Of a DNA stretch of 11,359 bases, positions 1 to 8,194 are shown in pieces. The notes under the pieces are model-generated. The model saw nothing but the letters and a program-made list of their open reading frames with translations, did no database searches and was not told where the DNA came from. Source of the stretch: Victivallales bacterium (GTDB taxonomy: Bacteria > Verrucomicrobiota > Lentisphaeria > Oligosphaerales > Oligosphaeraceae). Within the stretch, counting starts at the first letter, position 1, and each line of letters starts with the position of its first letter. The stretch covers positions 1 through 11,359 of the forward strand of contig JAGCSE010000025.1 of the NCBI GenBank assembly GCA_017964325.1, read 5' to 3'. A program made the translations under genes and the position numbers.

Positions 1-1350
1 ACGGTTGTCTTTGAACGGCGCCACCATCGGCACGGCCAGTCCGTCGTAGATGTCATATCCCTGTGCGGCGGAATCGACGAACGGGTCGTCGCCTTTCGCC
101 GTCCAGAAGCCTGTCACACCCATGAGAAGATAACGGAAACCATTCCAATTGAAGAAGGAAGGACATTCGTTCGTGTTGCGCATAGGCTGTTGCGGCCCCG
201 CCATCGGGAAATTAGGATCGACATGCGTCCAGTCGGAATCAATGTCTTTCGCCTTCCATGTTCCAGAACCGCAGTACATCGTCAGTGAATCGTCCGGATT
301 CGTATAGATGCTCGGATTCTCCGCCGTGTTGAAGACTTTCGGTACTTTCGTGAAATGAATGCCGTCTTTGCTGACAGCGTAGGTGGAGCCAGAAAGCGTC
401 ATGCCGTACAGTTCGTCACTGGCAAAAGGACGCATCTTCCCATGCGTTTTGAAATACTTGTCCATGAACACGGAAGCCGTCCGTTCCCACGGCACGACGC
501 GCGTCGTGTGCCATCCATGCGTAAAGTAGTATTTTCCTTTATGATGGAACATCGTTCCCGTGCCGACGGACTGCCATGGTTCGTCCAATTCGAACATCGG
601 GCCATGGTCCGTCCAGTCCACCAGATCCGTCGATGTCAGCTGATGGAAATAATGCGCTCCGCCTCCCCAGCGATTGCCGTGGTGGTGGCGGTCAAGAAAA
701 TAAATCAGATGGAAGACGCCGTCATGGAAAAACGTCACAACATCGCCCGCCCACGTATTGAATCCGCGCGGCAGATAATGCTGTACGGAACCTTCGTAGG
801 TGCGTTTATGCTCAACACGTTGCAAATGCTTAAGATCCGTCGCCACTTCGAAATTAGACAAGAACGCCTTGTCCGGCCCGATTGGCACTCCCGTTGGATC
901 CTTCAACCAGCCGACGGGCATGTTTTCATTGACAAGTTCGCCATCGATGAAAATCTGCAGTCGCGTCTTCGTGTAGGCCATGGCGATGCGCCGCTCTTTC
1001 CAATTCTCCTCCAAAAGCGACAGTGGGAAGCCGATTTTCATCGACTGCCAGTTCGGATGGTCCGGCTGTTCGACAAATATTTCAATCTCCATGACATGGC
1101 AATGACCGTCCGCCTCCGACAACGAGCGGAAATTCTCCGCCCGCTCCCAGCCGCCTTCCGCCGCATCGTTCGGAATGTCGCGACAAGTAAGTTTCAGCGT
1201 TCCAGGCACTTCAAAAAGAACATCACCGTTTTTCGGCAAGGCGTTTAATTTGAAGCGGAAGACGAATCCGTCGCGGAAGCGCATCCCGTCTTTCAACGGC
1301 TGGAAGCACATCCAGGCGAAATCATAGATGAAATATTTTTCCGTAATCAT
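1..1350 (-). CDS. GH32-like five-bladed beta-propeller glycosidase, C-terminus outside window
   Basis: This is an open frame of 450 codons with no stop before the window edge, so the C-terminus is missing. Residues from about 200 onward read like the GH32/GH43/GH68 propeller superfamily: a blade-1 segment with Asp203 in FNTWAGDVV at the place of the usual NDPNG nucleophile, then HLIYFLDRHHHGNRWGGGAH and TSTDLVDW (239-246), and an NECPSFF segment whose Glu395 matches the ECP acid/base of GH32. The first ~190 residues look like a beta-sandwich with a phrase resembling a LamG-type domain (LQIFIDGELVNE). Canonical GH32 enzymes carry their sandwich at the C-terminus, so this arrangement is odd. 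No signal peptide is visible, suggesting a cytoplasmic enzyme. The start at 1350 has no clear Shine-Dalgarno site. It lies 56 bp downstream of the GH38 gene and is probably cotranscribed. Substrate (fructan or another glycoside) cannot be told. Confidence 0.78.
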   Translation of the reverse strand, partial: MITEKYFIYDFAWMCFQPLKDGMRFRDGFVFRFKLNALPKNGDVLFEVPGTLKLTCRDIPNDAAEGGWERAENFRSLSEADGHCHVMEIEIFVEQPDHPNWQSMKIGFPLSLLEENWKERRIAMAYTKTRLQIFIDGELVNENMPVGWLKDPTGVPIGPDKAFLSNFEVATDLKHLQRVEHKRTYEGSVQHYLPRGFNTWAGDVVTFFHDGVFHLIYFLDRHHHGNRWGGGAHYFHQLTSTDLVDWTDHGPMFELDEPWQSVGTGTMFHHKGKYYFTHGWHTTRVVPWERTASVFMDKYFKTHGKMRPFASDELYGMTLSGSTYAVSKDGIHFTKVPKVFNTAENPSIYTNPDDSLTMYCGSGTWKAKDIDSDWTHVDPNFPMAGPQQPMRNTNECPSFFNWNGFRYLLMGVTGFWTAKGDDPFVDSAAQGYDIYDGLAVPMVAPFKDNR

Positions 1351-1384
1351 GAACTACTAACCACTTATAACTGACCACCGGTCA
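1351..1384. repeat. Degenerate repeat-like spacer with small inverted repeat
   Basis: The gap between GH38 and the GH32-like gene contains CTAACCACTT and, further on, TGACC-ACC-GGTCA (1372-1384), a perfect five-base inverted repeat with a three-base loop. The text resembles a decayed version of the CCACTAG repeat seen after mazG, but copies are not regular. A second small inverted repeat (GAGCG 1390-1394 with CGCTC 1404-1408) overlaps the GH38 stop. No T-run follows on the coding strand, so this is not a good terminator. Confidence 0.35.
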
Positions 1385-1406
1385 CGCAGGAGCGTGTCCC
1401 TCCCGC

Positions 1407-3530
1407 TCACATGACAGGCTTCATGCCACGCGTGTAATCGGCCGTGATGAGCGGACGCTGCATCATCGTCGCCAATTGATCTAGCTTTTCGGGCGTGACG
1501 TCTTCACCAGCCATAAACCAGAAATGGAAATCGTGTTCGCCGCGATCGGAATAACGGCCGTCCAGACGGCCGCCTGGATACGGATCGTGATGGGCCATCT
1601 GCGGACTGCGCAGCAACGTCAGGCGAAGGCGGTCCTTCGTGCCGTCCAACGCGAATACATCGGGGCTGACAATCGCCAGTTTCTCTTCTGCATCCAACGG
1701 CACCATCGTCCAGTCGCGGACGGGCCGTTCTGCGCCGTCCTGAGCACGATCAATGCAGCCGCCAGGGATGCCATCTGTGCGGCTCTCGCCATTCGCCTCG
1801 ACAGGCATGACCAATTTCAAGACTTTGTTATGTTCTTGCCAATCAACACGCAACAGCAATTCAACAGCCCCCGTGTCGCTGTAGATGCGGAAGCGGCGCA
1901 GCAAATCGCTGTTGCCGATGCGGCCACGTTGCGCGATTTCACGGATATGCTTGCCGTCGTTCAAAACCTGCGGCACGCCCCACGTCGGCAACGTCTCGTC
2001 TTTGTCCAGATAACGGTCGATGCCGTGCGACCATGTGTCGCTGTTGTCAGGATACAGCAATATGTCAGGCAGCGCGAAACTCCAACTGCCGACCATCATT
2101 TCGGGCGGATACAATGCCACCGCCGCACCCAACTGGTTGCCCATGCAATGCGCATCTCCCGTGAATGCAGGCTCTTCAAACGCTTCTTCCTCCTTTTTAT
2201 CATCAATATGCAACGCCGTAATCTGACCAGGCGCGACATTTACGCGGACGGCCAATCGGTTGCCCCCCGTAAGTGATTCATTTAGAATCTTCTGGAACAG
2301 AACAGGATTGTTCTGTTCATCAAAAACGCCGAATTCATCATGCCAGCCGCGCAGTCCCATCCATGGCTCAACCTCCATCCAGCCGTTGTATGGGAGGTCC
2401 GACGCGTTGTACAGCATGATACGCTGATGTTCGTCATCCGGCAGTTGCCGCATGCGGATTCGCAACACATCGTTCAACAACGAGTTGCCCCATTCCTCCG
2501 CCGCACCCAATTCATTCTGCACATGGCGGTAGGCGGACGGCAGGCAGGTGCCGCCAAGCGTGTCATGGAACTGGTGGAAGACGACATTCCGCCAATGATT
2601 TCGTAACGCCTTCACCGAACAATCCGTCTTGCTTTCAGGATAATTTTCAAATGCGGTTTCCACTTGGCGAAGCCGTTGCGTCGCAGCTTTCAACGCCGTT
2701 TTTCCTGCGCGATGGACCGTGTAGCAGCCGACGGCGTGATGCTGCAGTTCGCCTTCGACGACGGGCAGCTTGTCCTCCTGCCCTGCAATCGCATCGAAGA
2801 ATCGCTTCGCCGTGGAGAACACGATTTTCAAATCTTTCGTTTCAACGGCGAGTTCGCGGATCTGGCGTATGAGCGTCTCCGTGGGGCCGCCGCCATGGTC
2901 GCCGACGCCGCAGAAGCAAGCCGTATGTTCAATGCCTTCAGGAAGTTCCGTCGTGCATGCACGCAGGAAATCCTCCGACATCTCGCGGCAGCAGTAGGCC
3001 CGTGCGATGCGGAACGTCGTCAATTCACCGCCGCCAACGCCACGCCAGCGGAAGATCCTTCCTGGCAACGACTTCTCATGTTCCTGCGGACGCATGAAGA
3101 CGTATTTCTTCTGGCCGAATTCGTTCATGATTCGTGGCAGACTCGCATTGTGACCGAAGGAGTCCGGATTGAAACCAATTTCAGGGAACTGGCCGAACGT
3201 GTCCAGAAAATACTCACGCCCCATCTGAATCTGATGGCGGATGCCGATTTCCTCTGGGAAATTGCAGTCGGGCTGCGTCCACCAGCCACCGATGATCTCC
3301 CAACGGCCCGCCGCGATATGCTCTTGAATCCGCTTAAATAGGCCTGGATCAAGTCGTTCGACCTGATGATAGACCCACGCCTCGCCCTGTGTGAAACAGA
3401 CATCCAGATTCGCGTCCAGACGTTCGCAGGCTGAACGGCACGTCGAAAGCGCCTCGTCTATGCCCGCGTGCCACGGCCACAGCCAAATCGGATCCAAATG
3501 CGCATTGAAAATCACATGAACAGTCAGCAT
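1407..3530 (-). CDS. Glycoside hydrolase family 38 alpha-mannosidase
   Basis: A 707-residue protein that hydrolyses alpha-mannosidic bonds, probably in the cytoplasm since no signal peptide is seen. The GH38 zinc and catalytic residues are all present: HLDPIW with His11 and Asp13, NPDSFGH with the nucleophile Asp123, GDHGGGPT (210-217), and FHQFHDTLGGT with His322 as the likely fourth zinc ligand. The order is catalytic barrel (about 1-280), helical middle domain (about 285-360) and beta-sandwich C-terminal part (from about 370). At 707 residues it is on the short side for the family, with a reduced C-terminal part, but all key residues precede that. The start is supported by AAGGG seven bases upstream. 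It lies between mazG (56 bp upstream) and the GH32-like gene (56 bp downstream), all in one direction. Bacterial GH38 enzymes differ in linkage specificity, which is not readable here. Confidence 0.93.
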   Translation of the reverse strand: MLTVHVIFNAHLDPIWLWPWHAGIDEALSTCRSACERLDANLDVCFTQGEAWVYHQVERLDPGLFKRIQEHIAAGRWEIIGGWWTQPDCNFPEEIGIRHQIQMGREYFLDTFGQFPEIGFNPDSFGHNASLPRIMNEFGQKKYVFMRPQEHEKSLPGRIFRWRGVGGGELTTFRIARAYCCREMSEDFLRACTTELPEGIEHTACFCGVGDHGGGPTETLIRQIRELAVETKDLKIVFSTAKRFFDAIAGQEDKLPVVEGELQHHAVGCYTVHRAGKTALKAATQRLRQVETAFENYPESKTDCSVKALRNHWRNVVFHQFHDTLGGTCLPSAYRHVQNELGAAEEWGNSLLNDVLRIRMRQLPDDEHQRIMLYNASDLPYNGWMEVEPWMGLRGWHDEFGVFDEQNNPVLFQKILNESLTGGNRLAVRVNVAPGQITALHIDDKKEEEAFEEPAFTGDAHCMGNQLGAAVALYPPEMMVGSWSFALPDILLYPDNSDTWSHGIDRYLDKDETLPTWGVPQVLNDGKHIREIAQRGRIGNSDLLRRFRIYSDTGAVELLLRVDWQEHNKVLKLVMPVEANGESRTDGIPGGCIDRAQDGAERPVRDWTMVPLDAEEKLAIVSPDVFALDGTKDRLRLTLLRSPQMAHHDPYPGGRLDGRYSDRGEHDFHFWFMAGEDVTPEKLDQLATMMQRPLITADYTRGMKPVM

Positions 3531-3562
3531 AATTATTCCCTTAATATTTTATAGATTATTTT

Positions 3563-4345
<783 letters not shown>

Positions 4346-4393
4346 GTTCATTTTCCTTGTGAGTAGCAGATTTCTCAGTTGATTTTATTCCTT

Positions 4394-4424
4394 ATTATAA
4401 TAAATGTGATTCCCTCAATCGCAA
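4394..4424 (-). promoter_or_regulatory. Likely mazG promoter
   Basis: On the minus strand a perfect TATAAT (4399-4394) is preceded by TTGCGA (4424-4419) with a 19-base spacer, long but workable. The -10 box lies within a 12-bp palindrome (TTATTATAATAA, 4392-4403). It is about 50 bases upstream of the mazG start and would serve mazG, GH38 and GH32-like genes. Confidence 0.45.
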
Positions 4425-4545
4425 ATCCGCAGCCCCTCCAAAAGTGACTTTCACCACCGATTCACCATTTTCAATGTGTTCTTTTGCTGAAAAAACACCT
4501 AAATAGGTTGTAAGATTTGATTTTTCTTTTATTTTATAGTAAATG

Positions 4546-4561
4546 AATGTTTTTGTACATT
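4546..4561. promoter_or_regulatory. Inverted repeat upstream of the transporter operon, possible operator
   Basis: AATGT-N6-ACATT is a perfect five-base inverted repeat, located 45 bases before the binding-protein start and just after a very AT-rich stretch (4511-4545, containing TTGATT and TATAGT) that probably holds the promoter. It could bind a dimeric repressor, but such short repeats also arise by chance in AT-rich DNA. Confidence 0.25.
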
Positions 4562-4606
4562 GTTTTTGTCTTGAAAACCAATCCAAAACAACAAAAGGAA
4601 CAAACC

Positions 4607-5563
4607 ATGAAAAAAATCCTCACATGCTTCTGTGCGCTGATGCTGTGCTTGGGACTCGCCTCCTGCGGAAAATCGAGCGTTGACGCCCCGAACCCAGACG
4701 CAACTACGAAACACAAGATCGGCATTCTCGCCCCTGCAGTCACCCATGGTTGGGTCGCCGCCGTCGCCTTCTTCGCCGAACAGCGCTGCAAAGAACTGAA
4801 AGACATCGAATACAAGCTCCTTACCAGCGAATCTGCTGAAAAAATGACACAGCAACTCGACGATCTCGAAGCCTGGGGCGCGGAAGCCATCGTTACCTTC
4901 CCGCAGTGGCAGGGCATGGAAGCTCCATTCGCGGCCGCCATCAAACGCGGCATCAAAGTCGTCAGCTTCGATATCGAAGTCAAGGCAGACGGTATCTATC
5001 TCGTCTCCGGCGACAATGAAAGCATGGGCGTCGCCTCCGCAAAATACATCGTCGAAAAAGTTGGTAAAGACGCCACCGTCGCCGTCCTCACGGTCCCGAC
5101 CTCCGGCTCCGTCTCCGAACTCCGCCTCAAAGGCTTCATGGACACCGTGAAAGAAATCGCCCCCAACCTCAAACTCATTGAACGCGCCACCAAATTCACG
5201 CGTGACGCCGGCTTGAAAGATTTCTCGGATATCCTCACAGCTGAAAAGAAAATCGACGCCGTATTCTCCATGGATGACGAAACTTCCATCGGCGTGCTCC
5301 AGGCCATCAAGGAAGCCGGTCGTAAGGACATCAAGGTCGTGACCGGCGGCGGCGGTTGCCAGGAATATTTCAAGATGATGCCCCAGAACCAGGAAATCTG
5401 GATTCAATCCGCCCTCTACTCCCCCAGCATGATCATCGAAGCCGTCAACACGGCATACGATCTTGTCAACGGCAAGAGCTCCATGCCCAAGAAGATCATC
5501 CCGACGCGCGTCGTCGATCGCACCAACTGCGCCGCCGAACTCAACGAAAACTCCCCGTACTAA
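4607..5563 (+). CDS. Sugar ABC transporter substrate-binding lipoprotein (RbsB/Peripla_BP_4 type)
   Basis: This 318-residue protein is the extracytoplasmic binding component of a CUT2 (ribose-type) importer. It begins with a lipoprotein signal: MKK, a hydrophobic stretch, and the lipobox LASC with Cys20 as the lipidated residue. The mature part follows the type I periplasmic-binding fold: HKIGILAPAVTHGW (36-49), AIVTFP (94-99), VVSFDIEV (118-125), GDNESMGVASAKYI (135-148), the domain-2 start VAVLT (158-162), and FSMDDETSIGVLQAI (220-234) followed by KVVTGGGG (243-250). The open frame extends 20 codons further upstream, but the ATG at 4607 has AAGGA at 4595-4599, seven bases away, and gives the signal peptide, so it is the start. 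It is the first gene of a three-gene transporter cluster, followed by a hairpin. The ligand is not predictable from sequence; a pentose, hexose or related small sugar is likely. Confidence 0.92.
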   Translation: MKKILTCFCALMLCLGLASCGKSSVDAPNPDATTKHKIGILAPAVTHGWVAAVAFFAEQRCKELKDIEYKLLTSESAEKMTQQLDDLEAWGAEAIVTFPQWQGMEAPFAAAIKRGIKVVSFDIEVKADGIYLVSGDNESMGVASAKYIVEKVGKDATVAVLTVPTSGSVSELRLKGFMDTVKEIAPNLKLIERATKFTRDAGLKDFSDILTAEKKIDAVFSMDDETSIGVLQAIKEAGRKDIKVVTGGGGCQEYFKMMPQNQEIWIQSALYSPSMIIEAVNTAYDLVNGKSSMPKKIIPTRVVDRTNCAAELNENSPY

Positions 5564-5577
5564 TTAAGGAGAGCTCC

Positions 5578-5622
5578 CATGCAGCCCGCTATTTAATCAG
5601 TGGGCTGCATGACCGCTTTTTT
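5578..5622 (+). terminator. Terminator-like hairpin between binding protein and ATPase genes
   Basis: The stem is CATGCAGCCC (5578-5587) pairing with GGGCTGCATG (5602-5611), ten perfect base pairs, extended inward by three more (one G-U). The loop is eight bases (5591-5598). A run of six T (5617-5622) starts five bases after the stem. It lies 14 bases after the binding-protein stop codon, before a gene of the same operon. Such a partial terminator or 3'-end stabiliser is a known way to make more binding protein than ATPase and permease. Confidence 0.7.
5579..5596 (+). CDS. Five-codon mini-ORF (MQPAI) with strong ribosome binding site
   Basis: ATG CAG CCC GCT ATT TAA is preceded by AAGGAG at 5566-5571 with seven-base spacing, a better site than that of either downstream transporter gene. 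The mini-ORF covers the 5' arm of the terminator-like hairpin and stops in its loop. A ribosome here would block the hairpin. It could be a leader peptide, or the leftover start of the ATPase gene in an ancestor; translation is unproven and there is no run of repeated amino-acid codons as in classical attenuators. Confidence 0.35.
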   Translation: MQPAI

Positions 5623-5629
5623 CCATAGC

Positions 5630-7117
5630 ATGAAGATTGAATTCGACCATATTTTCAAGTCGTTTGGCAACACAGAAGTCCTTCATGACGTGTCATTTGC
5701 CGTCCAAGACGGGCAAATTCTCGCCCTTCTTGGCGAAAATGGCGCTGGCAAATCGACCCTCATGAACATCCTCGGCGGACTGTTCCCGCCTGTCAGCGGG
5801 CAGGTCATCATCGACGGCCAGCCTGTGCATCTGCATTCGCCGAACGATTCAATCGAACATGGCATCGCCTTCATCCATCAGGAATTAAGCCCCGTCAACG
5901 ACCTGCGCGTCTATGAAAATATGTTTCTCGGCCGCGAAGAGCGCATCGCCTTCGGTTGGCTCAACCGCGAATCCATGCGCATACAGGCAAGAAACATTCT
6001 CGATTCGCTAGGCATCGCCATCGATGAACAGAGCTATATGCGCGACCTAGGCGCATCCCACAAGCAGATCGTCGAAATCTCCCGCGCCCTCCTATGCAAG
6101 GCCCAAACCATCATCATGGACGAACCGACGACCTCCCTCGCCGAGCATGAAATCGACCTCCTGTTCGAGCTTGTCCGCAAGCTCAGCGCACAGGGCGTCA
6201 ACATCATCTTCATTTCACATAAGCTCAATGAAGTCAAAACATTATGCACGCATTACGTCGTGCTCCGCAACGGATGGAAAGTCGCCGAAGGCAACATGAA
6301 GGACGTCGAGACACAGACGCTCTCCGAACTCATCGTCGGCCGCGAGCTCGCCCACATGCAAAAGGCCGAACCACAAAAGCATGAAAAGGAAATCCTGCGC
6401 GTCGAAAACCTTTCCCTCGGAAAGGATTTCCAGAACGTCTCTTTTACCGCCAAGGCTGGCGAGATTCTCGGCTTTACAGGACTCCTCGGCGATGGACGAA
6501 GCGAACTCTTCCGCGCTATTTTCGGAGACACACCCAACTACACAGGCAACATTTTCCTCAACGGCGAAAAATACCACGCCAAAAGCACAACCGCCGCGCT
6601 CAAAAATCGCATAGCCTACGTGCCCAGCAACCGAAAGGAAAACGCCATCATCCCAGACCTCAGCGTCAAGACCAACGGCACGCTCGCCACGCTGAAACGC
6701 TACTGCAAATTCTTCCTCCTCCAAAACGCCCCGCAACATGATGATTTCGCAACGCACGCAGCAGATTTCCGCATTAAATATGCAGACGAAAATGACTTGA
6801 TCACAACGCTTTCCGGCGGAAACCAGCAAAAGGTCATCCTCGCACGCTGGATCAACACGAAACCGCAGGTACTGATTCTAGACAACCCGACACAGGGCGT
6901 CGATATCGGTGCCAAGCAGGAAATCTACGAAATCGTCAAGAAGATTGCCCAAAGCGGCGTCGCCGTCATCGTCCTTTCGGGCGAAGGGCAGGAAATCGTC
7001 CGCCTCTGCGAACGCACGCTCGTCATGTTCCATGGCAAAATCGCCGGCGAACTTTCGGGCGACCAACTCAATGAACAGGAAATCATGAAGCTCGCAACCG
7101 GAGCTAATTTAATATAA
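5630..7117 (+). CDS. Sugar ABC transporter ATP-binding protein, two fused ATPase domains (RbsA/MglA type)
   Basis: This 495-residue protein energises the CUT2 importer at the cytoplasmic face. Domain 1 has Walker A GENGAGKST (35-43), the Q-loop FIHQE with Gln84, a divergent signature LGASHKQIVEI (140-150), Walker B IIMDEPT with Asp164 and Glu165, and the H-loop ISHK with His197. Domain 2 has a lysine-less Walker A (TGLLGDGRSEL, 283-293), the family signature LSGGNQQK (394-401) and the Walker B LILDNPTQGVD, in which the usual Glu is Asn419. Loss of catalytic residues in the second domain is normal for the RbsA/MglA family. The frame stays open back to a GTG at 5600, but that lies in a hairpin; ATG 5630 gives the family's usual N-terminus. 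No Shine-Dalgarno site precedes 5630. It sits 66 bp after the binding-protein gene and 54 bp before the permease gene. Confidence 0.93.
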   Translation: MKIEFDHIFKSFGNTEVLHDVSFAVQDGQILALLGENGAGKSTLMNILGGLFPPVSGQVIIDGQPVHLHSPNDSIEHGIAFIHQELSPVNDLRVYENMFLGREERIAFGWLNRESMRIQARNILDSLGIAIDEQSYMRDLGASHKQIVEISRALLCKAQTIIMDEPTTSLAEHEIDLLFELVRKLSAQGVNIIFISHKLNEVKTLCTHYVVLRNGWKVAEGNMKDVETQTLSELIVGRELAHMQKAEPQKHEKEILRVENLSLGKDFQNVSFTAKAGEILGFTGLLGDGRSELFRAIFGDTPNYTGNIFLNGEKYHAKSTTAALKNRIAYVPSNRKENAIIPDLSVKTNGTLATLKRYCKFFLLQNAPQHDDFATHAADFRIKYADENDLITTLSGGNQQKVILARWINTKPQVLILDNPTQGVDIGAKQEIYEIVKKIAQSGVAVIVLSGEGQEIVRLCERTLVMFHGKIAGELSGDQLNEQEIMKLATGANLI

Positions 7118-7130
7118 AATAATCCCACCA

Positions 7131-7144
7131 TCCGCCACGGCGGA
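7131..7144 (+). other. Small inverted repeat between ATPase and permease genes
   Basis: TCCGCCACGGCGGA is a perfect palindrome apart from the central AC, giving a five-base stem with a four-base loop. A T-rich but not pure-T stretch follows (to about 7160). It is too short for a confident terminator and may tune expression between the two genes. Confidence 0.35.
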
Positions 7145-7171
7145 ATCAATTCATCTTTTCAACGACACGAC

Positions 7172-8191
7172 ATGAAATTCCTCAAATGGTTCAAAACACA
7201 GTGGAACAACAATCCGCTGTTCAGTACGACGCTCGCCCTGCTGGTCATGATCATCCTCCAGACGCTCGCCCTCGGCACCAATTACGATTCCTTTGGCGCC
7301 TGGTGGACGAATTTCTGCGTCAACTGGATCAACGTCCTGCGCAACAACGCATCCGTCGGCATCGTCTCCCTCGGCATGGCATTCATCATCATTTCAGGCG
7401 GCATCGACCTGGCAGTTGGCTCCACGCTCGCCATGACAGGCGCCTTCTTCCTCCTACTAACGGATAGTTCGGCTTCCGGTTGGCTGGGCGCCATGCACAT
7501 TACAGGCTGGCCCGCCTTCGCCATCGCCTTCGTTCTCGTCATCCTATTCGGCGCTCTGCTCGGAGCCCTCAACGGCGTACTTGTCGCCGACGGCGGCATC
7601 CCGCCGTTCATCGTCACGCTCGGTACGATGAAAGTCTTCCGTTCCGTGACGCAGTATTTCATGCAAGGCCGTTCACCTGTGTTTCCAACTGATTTTCTAG
7701 CCTTCGCAAGCCTCCGTTTCGGACGCTACATGGTCATGCCAATCCTCTACTGGCTTGTCATCGCCGCCCTCCTCTATGTCGTTTCCAAGAAGACGGTCTT
7801 TGGCAACCACGTCATTGCCGTCGGCTCCAACGAAAAGGCCGCGAAGCTGACGGGTATCAACGTAAAGGCCGTCAAACGTTGGGTCTATACGATTACCGGC
7901 GCACTCGTCGCCATGGCGACCATCATCAACATCAGCCGAATCGGCTCCATGGACTACGCCAACGCAGGAAGCGGCTATGAAATGGATGCCATCGCGGCCG
8001 TCATCGTCGGCGGCACCCGCATGGCCGGCGGCCGCGGCTCCATCATCGGCACAATGCTTGGCGTTCTTATCATAGGCGTTATGAATAACTTACTGAATCT
8101 CGTCGGCGTCAACCCCTTCCTTTGCGAAGCCTTCAAAGGCTTCATCGTCGTCGTCGCCGTGCTGATCCAGAAGAAAGAAGCCACCTCCTAA
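7172..8191 (+). CDS. Sugar ABC transporter permease (RbsC type, BPD_transp_2)
   Basis: This 339-residue integral inner-membrane protein forms the translocation path of the importer. It shows many hydrophobic segments, for example around residues 16-34, 61-75, 115-137, 187-204, 237-252, 292-311 and 322-332. Two family hallmarks are present: SGGIDLAVGS (75-84) and GGTRMAGGRGS (280-290), the latter in the region that contacts the ATPase. Length is slightly above E. coli RbsC. The start ATG has no evident Shine-Dalgarno site, and the 54-bp gap before it holds only a small inverted repeat. It is the last gene of the cluster; only one permease gene is present, so a homodimer is expected. Immediately after the TAA stop begins the 9-bp tandem repeat array that separates it from the convergent GH16 gene. 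Confidence 0.94.
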   Translation: MKFLKWFKTQWNNNPLFSTTLALLVMIILQTLALGTNYDSFGAWWTNFCVNWINVLRNNASVGIVSLGMAFIIISGGIDLAVGSTLAMTGAFFLLLTDSSASGWLGAMHITGWPAFAIAFVLVILFGALLGALNGVLVADGGIPPFIVTLGTMKVFRSVTQYFMQGRSPVFPTDFLAFASLRFGRYMVMPILYWLVIAALLYVVSKKTVFGNHVIAVGSNEKAAKLTGINVKAVKRWVYTITGALVAMATIINISRIGSMDYANAGSGYEMDAIAAVIVGGTRMAGGRGSIIGTMLGVLIIGVMNNLLNLVGVNPFLCEAFKGFIVVVAVLIQKKEATS

Positions 8192-8194
8192 AAA

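Noticed and set aside
355..1248. 297-codon plus-strand open frame
   Set aside because: Antisense to the GH32-like gene, whose translation has clear family motifs; the antisense product has no recognisable domain.
1524..3341. Plus-strand open frames of 250 and 225 codons
   Set aside because: They mirror the GH38 gene, which has all its catalytic motifs; long antisense frames arise from the strong G/C bias at third codon positions.
4547..4606. Upstream start for the binding-protein gene
   Set aside because: It would put 20 residues before the lipoprotein signal; the ATG at 4607 has a good SD site.
4529..5407. 292-codon minus-strand open frame rich in Phe, Asp and Gly
   Set aside because: Antisense to the binding-protein gene; the composition is that of a mirrored coding strand.
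5600..5629. GTG 5600 or ATG 5609 as ATPase start
   Set aside because: Both lie in the 3' arm of the hairpin and lack SD sites; ATG 5630 matches the family's N-terminus, although it also lacks an SD site.
6242..6829. 195-codon minus-strand open frame
   Set aside because: Antisense to the ATPase gene, no motif.
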